From Echinostoma caproni (taxonomy: Eukaryota > Platyhelminthes > Trematoda > Plagiorchiida > Echinostomatidae): 33,632 nt of DNA. Both the position numbers and the translations under genes were made by a program. Under the pieces are notes generated by a model that did no database searches, was not told the DNA's origin, and saw only the letters and a list, made by a program, of their open reading frames with translations. The first letter of the stretch is position 1; every line of letters starts with the position of its first letter. The DNA lies in NCBI GenBank assembly GCA_900618425.1, contig UZAN01044554.1:2140-35771 (forward strand). The letters are read 5' to 3'. Shown here piece by piece: positions 10,410-33,632 of the stretch.

Positions 10410-11004
10410 ACGAGCATTGAAGGAAAGTTGAATTATGAGTAAAATCCCCAAAACATGTTCAAGATTCTACGTATCATCCACGAATGATATATACTTATTT
10501 TAGATTCGGCGATCAAGTAATAAAATGACCTACAATTTGGACAAGATAAAACATTCTACCCCGAGCCCGCCGCATTTGTAATTGTTTCCCTTTTTCCGCA
10601 CAGCATTGGTACCTTGCTTGTGTGCCCAGTGGGCGCGTGAAAACAGCGACAAGTGGTGATTCTCCATGTTAGTGAACTTTGTTCTTCAGACCAGCAGTTG
10701 TTACGCAAGGAATCGCCTCCTCCTCATCTCCTAAAGAGTGAGGAGAGGGAGTTTGTCAGATATGGTTGCGCTTCCCCTCTTTAGCATTTCAACATAAGAT
10801 CAAATTTCGTGTTCTTCGTGTCTACATGAGGCCATCTATCGTCGCTTCTACTTGTAGATGACCAGCCCACTTGCATCACACATTATTTGGTTAACTCGGA
10901 TCCACCGGCTACCGGCAATGGGTTGCAGTTGAAAAATAGTTGACCGTTCCCCGAAACAACGGCTGTTTCCATTTCATCAAACACTCTTCTCCACTAGTAC
11001 TCAC

Positions 11005-11088
11005 ACTTCTTGTTAAAGATTCTCGTGGGTTCCCGCCACAGGCATCATCAGCTTCCGTTTCAACAATGATCGATGACAATGTAAAGCC
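11005..11088 (-). CDS. Possible upstream haspin exon (weak)
   Basis: An 84-nt stretch between an acceptor GATTTCAG (ending 11089) and a strong donor GTGAGT (starting 11004) has one open frame throughout, beginning GFTLSSIIVETEADDA. The composition would suit the disordered region that precedes the haspin kinase domain. It enters and leaves in phase 0, whereas the exon at 10160 needs one incoming base. At least one more exon, including the glycine loop, must therefore lie between them, and I could not find it. Treat as a hint only. Confidence 0.2.
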
Positions 11089-11764
11089 CTGAAATCAGCG
11101 GGACACAGATTGCACATCTTGTCTAGTTCATCTGCCCTTATACGCCCAGACAACTTTTCCGCATGAGCGAACCAAGTTTGTGGCTTTCCGCACACCACAC
11201 CGAATCGTAACAATGAGCGCATCCAAGGCAATGGATGTTTCAACACAATGTAAGTGATTTTACAGACTGAGATCTTTTGTGCTGAACAGCGCCAACCGAA
11301 GCTGTGGTACATTCAAGTCATCTCGCTCGTCACACCAAACAAACGGGGTGTGCACGGGGCACACAGATTCTCAGCAGATACAATGTGCACGATGTACGAG
11401 ATAAAACACGTTTCACAACCGCAGAAGAGGATTAAAGGCAAGAAATAGGTGCGCTTTACCAGTTCCACAATAAGTATTTACAGTCGTAAAATTTTGATTC
11501 ACGGATGATATTTCCTAAATAATCATGTATCAAAGTCAATATCACCAGTACTCTATTAAAATGACAAAATTCGTTAAACTGATTACGAATCAATTGGCTG
11601 TCAGTGTAGTCATTAAAAAATCTGTAATTAGTGGACGAATAATCTACTGGACAGCACTGTGTAGTAGAGTAACACAACGCACAACTGACCACTAACTCGG
11701 ATCCACTGGGAAAGAGAGTGCTTAACCGTGGTGCTTGGTGCAATACTGACACCAAAAACACCCG

Positions 11765-12398
11765 ATATGAGAGTAAATGCTGCAGCCGTTCGGCCAGTTC
11801 TGCTTTACGGCACAGAGACTTGGCCATTATAGGAACAGGACTGTCAGTGTTCGAACACCGCACGTAACATTGCACGAGTCTGGTGGGAAAACCGGACGAG
11901 CAATGCTGACGTTAGGCGTAGTTTTAGGTAATCGCGGTCGTCCACTGGAACAGGTAGTCGACCTCCATAGATTACGCTGGTTGGGACATGTGCTACGCAT
12001 GTCATCAGATAGGTTGACACGGCGAGCGATGCTTGGCGAGGCAGGTAGCGGTTGAAAAAAATGAAGGGTGATCAAGCTAAGTCCTGGTATGAGGGTATGA
12101 AAACCCTGACCAGGAGACTGGCTCACACAGGTCCCGTTAGGCTCCCTGGCTGGGGACCCAGAGATCATGGTCACCGGTGGTTATGGACACTGAGCGATAT
12201 AGCTGGGTGTCGCAAACAGTGGCGCTCATGCATCTACTCATTATTCTTGTAACTTCAGTCGATGAAGATGTGCTATCTTTCGCTTGAATCTGCTCTCAAC
12301 ATTCTAAGCATCATTCTGCTGTTTTATCTATTTGGGCAACCAAAACCGGTGCACGAAAGTGCATGGTTAATGGTTGTAAGAACTGAACTGAACTGATG
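11765..12398 (+). pseudogene. RTE-type non-LTR retrotransposon, 3' end of ORF2 and tail
   Basis: The translation, in three successive frames, follows the C-terminal region of RTE-like reverse transcriptases common in schistosomes: AAVRPVLLYGTETWP, then LHRLRWLGHVLRMSSDRLTR, then RLPGWGPRD and WRSCIYSLFL. Stops and frame changes near 11825, 11890 and 12055 show it is dead. After the coding part comes an untranslated tail with GGGCAACCAAAACCGGTGC that ends in tandem AACTG units at 12383-12396, the short-repeat ending typical of RTE elements. The 5' truncation is also typical. It lies between haspin and tektin-1. Confidence 0.88.
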
Positions 12399-12399
12399 G

Positions 12400-14320
12400 G
12401 ATTCATCCTTTCTATGAACAATATATGTGACAACTCATCAGATGACGGAAGTGAATCATTCAGAATAAAAGCTAGAGCCTAGTGCTTCAATATAATTATT
12501 GCCCCTATCCGCCAAAGAAAACTGTATTTACTTATACAAGTTTGTATGTTCAACGATCTACATAGGTAGGGCAAAGCGAGAGAGAGAACATCCCGATAAG
12601 GCTTAAGAAACCGCTAGACTAAAAGCTCGAAATCGTTGCACTATCGAATGGGCAGAAAATACTCAGATCTTTGAATACGTAACATCTTTTTGAACAAAAA
12701 CATTGGGTTATTCCATTTCCCAGGATTTCAGCTCCTTTACAAGACAAATTTACATATTCCGAGGCCCTAGGCATTCATAATCACGAACCCGTTCGAGACA
12801 AACAACTTGGATGGTTGGTCACATTAACTTTGCCTTGATGGTTGAACCCCAATTTCTTTCATTTTTCACATTGTTATGTTGTTTTATCTGTTGTAATTAG
12901 TAATATTGTCTTCGTCTTACGGTTGCTATTTCACCTTCCACATAATCACCTTACCTACAGCATATGCACGTGCACAGATGCAGCGAAAAGACTATGAGTA
13001 CATTGTGCAAACCCATGTTTGTGACTTCTTAATCAAACTTGGGACAGAAAAACAGTGCTTTCAGTTTAATTAGTGAGTATCTGATTGCTGAATTAGGAAC
13101 TTGAAAACCCGTGAGATTCCAAACTCGTCATATGTTTTATTGGATTCCGTTTCCAGATATCTGTATTTTTAAACTAAGCAATGTAATTTATTTCTTCTCA
13201 GTTGTCAAACGGAACCCGAAAAATGTGAACTATTTAACACGAACTTATGCTCACGTTTTATACTGGTTAAAACCACATGCGCGATCAACGCTGAAGTATG
13301 GACGTCAGACAGTCTATTTATACTCATAAGGTCTTTGGTTATTTCAAGGTTACCACAATTGACCGCACCATGTAATGTATAAATTTGGTTGAAAATAGAA
13401 ACTGGTACTTAAAAATATGACGCGAACTTGATTTTTGGGACCAAAAAACAGCAACAACAACTTTTGGCATTTTTCAAGGGTTACATTACATCTACAATTC
13501 ACTTGGTTTTTCACGTTAAGATTCAGTAAAAAAATTCAGTGACAATTGTCTTCTATTGTGCGAGTATATAAGAAGCTTGAAGTTTAGTCCAGTGCACACG
13601 AAACAGGCCAAAAGAAACCTCGTGGTGTGCGGTAAAACGAACACGGTTACTCCGGTTCTTCTTAAACCGTTTTTCCCACTTTCCTCCACTTTACTCACTT
13701 CCCTCTGTTTATTTTCATGAACGGTGCGTTACTATCGTATTTGTTCTAAGGCTGATATACATAGGCCATTGTCATGGTTACGAGTAAGTAAAATTACGTT
13801 GTTCACCAGTTTGATTGAAATGTATACGGTCATATATTAACTCCTTTTCACCCTCACAAGTGTTGCAGCATCTTAGTCCATCTCAACACAAGGTTATTTT
13901 GAATCAGAAGAACCAACAAAAACTGTTTTTGGTGCTATAAATATCTTGTATTTAGTGGTCAACTAATTGTGTCGATCACACCGCAGAAATGGGTCTCACC
14001 GAATGGAATACTCAGTGAAGAGAAAGTAAAATCAGGGTGTACATGCCTGGTTCAATAACATATTTTGTGTCCACTGCAGGTCTGGATAGAGTAATAATTG
14101 TCTATATCCGAAAAGATGAGTGGAGATGATGAAAGAGGTTTCGCCCAATTGTTGACAAGTCTTTATCATCGAGGAATTGACTGTAATATTCTAAATTTGT
14201 CAAATAGACAAATAAGGATTCACTCAATGAAAGAGTGCGTAGAGAGAGAGAGAGTGAATGAGAAGAACAGGAGGGAAAACTGAATTCTTCAGATATTTCC
14301 TTTCAGAAAATGATGTCACT
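12400..14320. other. Spacer between tektin-1 and the RTE fragment
   Basis: About 1.9 kb with no recognised coding exon on either strand. It may contain the tektin-1 3' UTR and upstream haspin exons that I could not identify. A minus-strand AATAAA lies at 13713-13708, roughly 610 nt downstream of the tektin stop codon, and is the nearest canonical poly(A) signal I found. Confidence 0.4.
13708..13713 (-). terminator. Candidate poly(A) signal for tektin-1
   Basis: The plus strand reads TTTATT, giving AATAAA on the minus strand about 610 nt after the tektin stop. I saw no canonical hexamer closer to the stop, so either the 3' UTR is long or a variant signal is used. Confidence 0.25.
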
Positions 14321-14322
14321 CT

Positions 14323-31335
<17,013 letters not shown>

Positions 31336-31589
31336 TGGATATATAAACTATTGCTATTTGGATCAGTCACACGTTATCGATAGTTTTAAATTGCGCAGTA
31401 GTGATCCCAGCAACTAAGACGGCATTTGGAAACAATAAACAAATCTCAAAATTTCAGTTCAGTTCAGGTTTAAAATTTCAAGAGTTGATGAAGCCTTCTC
31501 TCGTGAGATGTTCTGGTGATGGCTTGTTCAATCCTGGGACTGACATATTGATTGACATATTGCGCACATACATGATCACTGTGATATCA

Positions 31590-31948
31590 GTCAGTTCAGT
31601 TTCCACAGGACGAATATGGCTCTTGCCAACCGAGCGTCCAGTTCGTTGTGTTGTCGGCGGATGGTAATAGCTTCCAACACTGCGTAAAGTTGATTAGGTG
31701 TTCGTGATCCTCTCGATTTAGCCCCGTTGCCAGAACGTTGACTCCTTGGGGGTATGCTGAAAGGGAGGAAAACAAGCAAGGATATCTCCTCGTCTCACTG
31801 ATTAGAGACCTCTGGTACACATGCGTTCGTATACACAGAGCACATGTGACAGGACAGTCAGTGTTAGAATAATTCTAACAGTCAACCCCGAGTTCGCACC
31901 ATTTCAAAGCTTCCGGCTAAAGTAGAATTTATTTCTTATGTTCCCACT
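31590..31948 (-). mobile_element. Likely 3' untranslated tail of the upstream CR1-like copy
   Basis: Directly following the CR1-like coding fragment on the minus strand. It contains the 9-bp inverted repeat at 31862-31880 and ends near 31595 with GGAAACTGAACTGACTGA, a pentamer-rich end like those of the RTE copies. A second AACTGAACTG tract in the same orientation lies at 31464-31455. Whether it is the CR1 tail or a separate RTE tail is unclear. Confidence 0.4.
31862..31880. repeat. Perfect 9-bp inverted repeat
   Basis: TGTTAGAAT, one central base, ATTCTAACA. A small perfect hairpin in transposon-derived sequence about 530 nt upstream of the tektin start codon. No function assigned. Confidence 0.85.
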
Positions 31949-33440
31949 CTAAATACTAACTTCGGGGAACGTTGCTGACCAACATGCGTCCAGGGCCATC
32001 TGAAAGGCGTTAACATTGGTGCAGTTGACCACTTCTGAAGGTAACCTTTTCCACAATGTATTACCCTGTGTGGTAGAAGTTTGCCCGTACTTCCAACCTG
32101 GCGTGGTTCTGCTGAAGTTTATAGCCATGACCTCTCGTGTTCTTGCCACGAGAAATCGTAAACAATTCGTCTAGGTTGAGTCCTAATAGACCTCTCACAA
32201 TTTTGAAAGTTTTTATCAGATCTTCCCTCACCCTTTTACGCTCCAGTGAAAAGAGATTAAGATCTCTCAACCGCTGCTCATAGCTCTTCCCCTTTTGCCC
32301 AGTCACCATTCAGGGGGCTGGCGCCGCATTCTTTGTAATCAAGATACATCCTATAATACGGTGCCCATGCATGCACACAATATTTCATGTGTGGGCGAAC
32401 AATCGACTTATACAGGGGGAAAACACCTCAGACCGTCTGCATGTTACTGTAGCACACAGTCTGAACAACTGCCCCTTAGCCTGATTTGCAGCCTTGAAGC
32501 ACTGGGTTGATGGTTTAAAACTCTGGATCATAAGAACACCTAAGTCCCTCATCTGCGGGGCCAGCTGCATGGTGGCTCCATCCATCGAGTATACCCCACT
32601 CTCGTTGCTAATAGCCACTTGTTTAGATTCAAAGGTAGGTCTCACTTGATCGACCATCGATGGACTACGTCCAGGTCCCTTTGCAGACTTAACTCTGTCA
32701 TTTTGACATCATCAGCAAACACGAAACACGAATTTTGAAGATCCTGTGCCAGGTAATTGATGAATATGAGAAAAAGTAGGGGCCTAGCACTGAGCCCTGG
32801 GGAACTCCACTCGTAACCACCCATGGTTAGAAATGTAGTCACCCACCTTGACCCGGAAGGTGCGGTTGTTCAAAAAGGCTACAATCCAGTCCCTGGCTCT
32901 ACCTGTTATGCCTAGGCTCCAAACTTGGAAGTCCAACAATCTATGGCTGACAGAGTCAAATGCTTTACTGAAGTCTAAGTAATAGACATCTACATTTTTC
33001 TCCCCATCCATTCACCTCGTTTAGGAATACAAGCAGGTTCGTAAGATATGATTTCCGTTGCACAAAGCCATGTTGCGCCGGTGGCAGGAGTCGATTGCCA
33101 GTCAGATGTAGGCAAATCTGCTTTCTGATTAGTCGCTCCAGGCACTTACACAACACTGAACTTAGGCTAACGGGTCTGTAATTTTCTGCTTTATATCTCG
33201 ATCCAGCCTTGTGCAGTGCTACTACGGTAGCTATAGGCTTGTCCTTGGGTAGCGTAACATTTTGCACTGATTCCCTAATCATTACAGTCGGCGGCCCGGC
33301 TAGCACCCCGGCCAACAGCTGCACTATGGCTGGATGAGTTCCATCCGGACTTGTAATAATAATAAGTGTATATTTCACGGAGTCCCGTGAGGCATGCATA
33401 GGCATGATCAAATGTACAACATAATCCTCCGTACAGGAGA
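31949..33440 (-). pseudogene. CR1-like non-LTR retrotransposon reverse transcriptase, frameshifted
   Basis: On the minus strand from 33440 the frames give, in order: SPDGTHPAIVQLLAGVLAGP, YKAENYRPVSLSSVLCKCLE, AQHGFVQRKSYLTNLLVFLN, then VYYLDFSKAFDSVSHRLL (catalytic F-x-x-A-F-D-S), a decayed P-Q-G-S region, CFVFADDVKM (F-A-D-D, second catalytic block), MRDLGVLMIQSFKP, RLRDLNLFSLERKRVREDL and LWKRLPSEVV. This is the CR1/jockey-type order. About four frame changes separate the blocks. The N-terminal endonuclease is not within the window; 33441-33632 may hold more of the element but is not readable. It lies upstream of tektin-1 in the same orientation. Confidence 0.88.
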
Positions 33441-33632
33441 GGTCCAAAAGAGGAAAAATTGAAGGTCGCAGCGAACATAATTACAAATGGAACACAGAGT
33501 AAACGAGGTATCAGATAATAAATGGTTGAGGATTGCGGAATGCTCTAAAAGAGAAAGTCGGTGGATGTAAGACGAAAAACAAGAATCGTTATACCGGAAG
33601 AATGGTGGGATGATTGGAAACACGACAAGCAG

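Noticed and set aside
11456..11875. 139-codon minus-strand ORF ending near a GTAAAG donor, considered as a haspin upstream exon.
   Set aside because: Its first third is the antisense of the RTE fragment, the donor is weak, and no kinase motif appears.

Overview
The window looks like a piece of a flatworm nuclear genome, most likely a digenean trematode of the Schistosoma/Trichobilharzia type. This is inferred from AT-rich, intron-rich sequence, an extremely short 33-nt intron near the 5' end of a gene (a known schistosome habit), and dense debris of RTE-like, CR1-like, Penelope-like and mariner elements resembling schistosome families. There is no bacterial or viral organisation, and nearly all of the longer ORFs are either exons read into introns or transposon debris.

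Two host genes lie in tandem on the minus strand. (1) At 10160-1635 is the 3' part of a haspin (histone H3 Thr3) kinase gene: four exons with matching splice phases encode the end of the N-lobe and the whole C-lobe to the stop codon. The exons for the glycine loop and beta-3 lysine were not found. (2) At 31335-14323 is a complete tektin-1 gene with seven coding exons. They splice in phase to a 402-residue protein from a start codon preceded by an in-frame stop, and carry the tektin nonapeptide RPNIELCRD.

The rest is mobile-element debris. A Penelope-like reverse transcriptase fragment sits at the left edge (minus). RTE-type non-LTR fragments lie at 11.77-12.40 kb (plus), 16.6-16.75 kb (tail only), 19.2-19.6 kb (plus), 22.6-23.9 kb (minus) and 28.6-29.04 kb (plus). 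CR1-like fragments lie at 22.08-22.47 kb (plus) and 33.4-31.95 kb (minus). A broken mariner transposase lies at 15.7-16.4 kb. There is also a family of tRNA-derived SINEs with a shared 3' tail, mainly in haspin introns, and an unclassified repeat of about 400 bp with full or partial copies.

The tektin introns show the result: introns 1, 2 and 4 are 33, 62 and 47 nt, while introns 3, 5 and 6 are 10055, 2098 and 3509 nt. Introns 3 and 6 hold recognisable insertions. The CR1-like copy ends only a few hundred bases upstream of the tektin start codon. I found no convincing new multi-gene system. The main results are the two gene models, which single-ORF inspection misses, and the SINE and repeat families.
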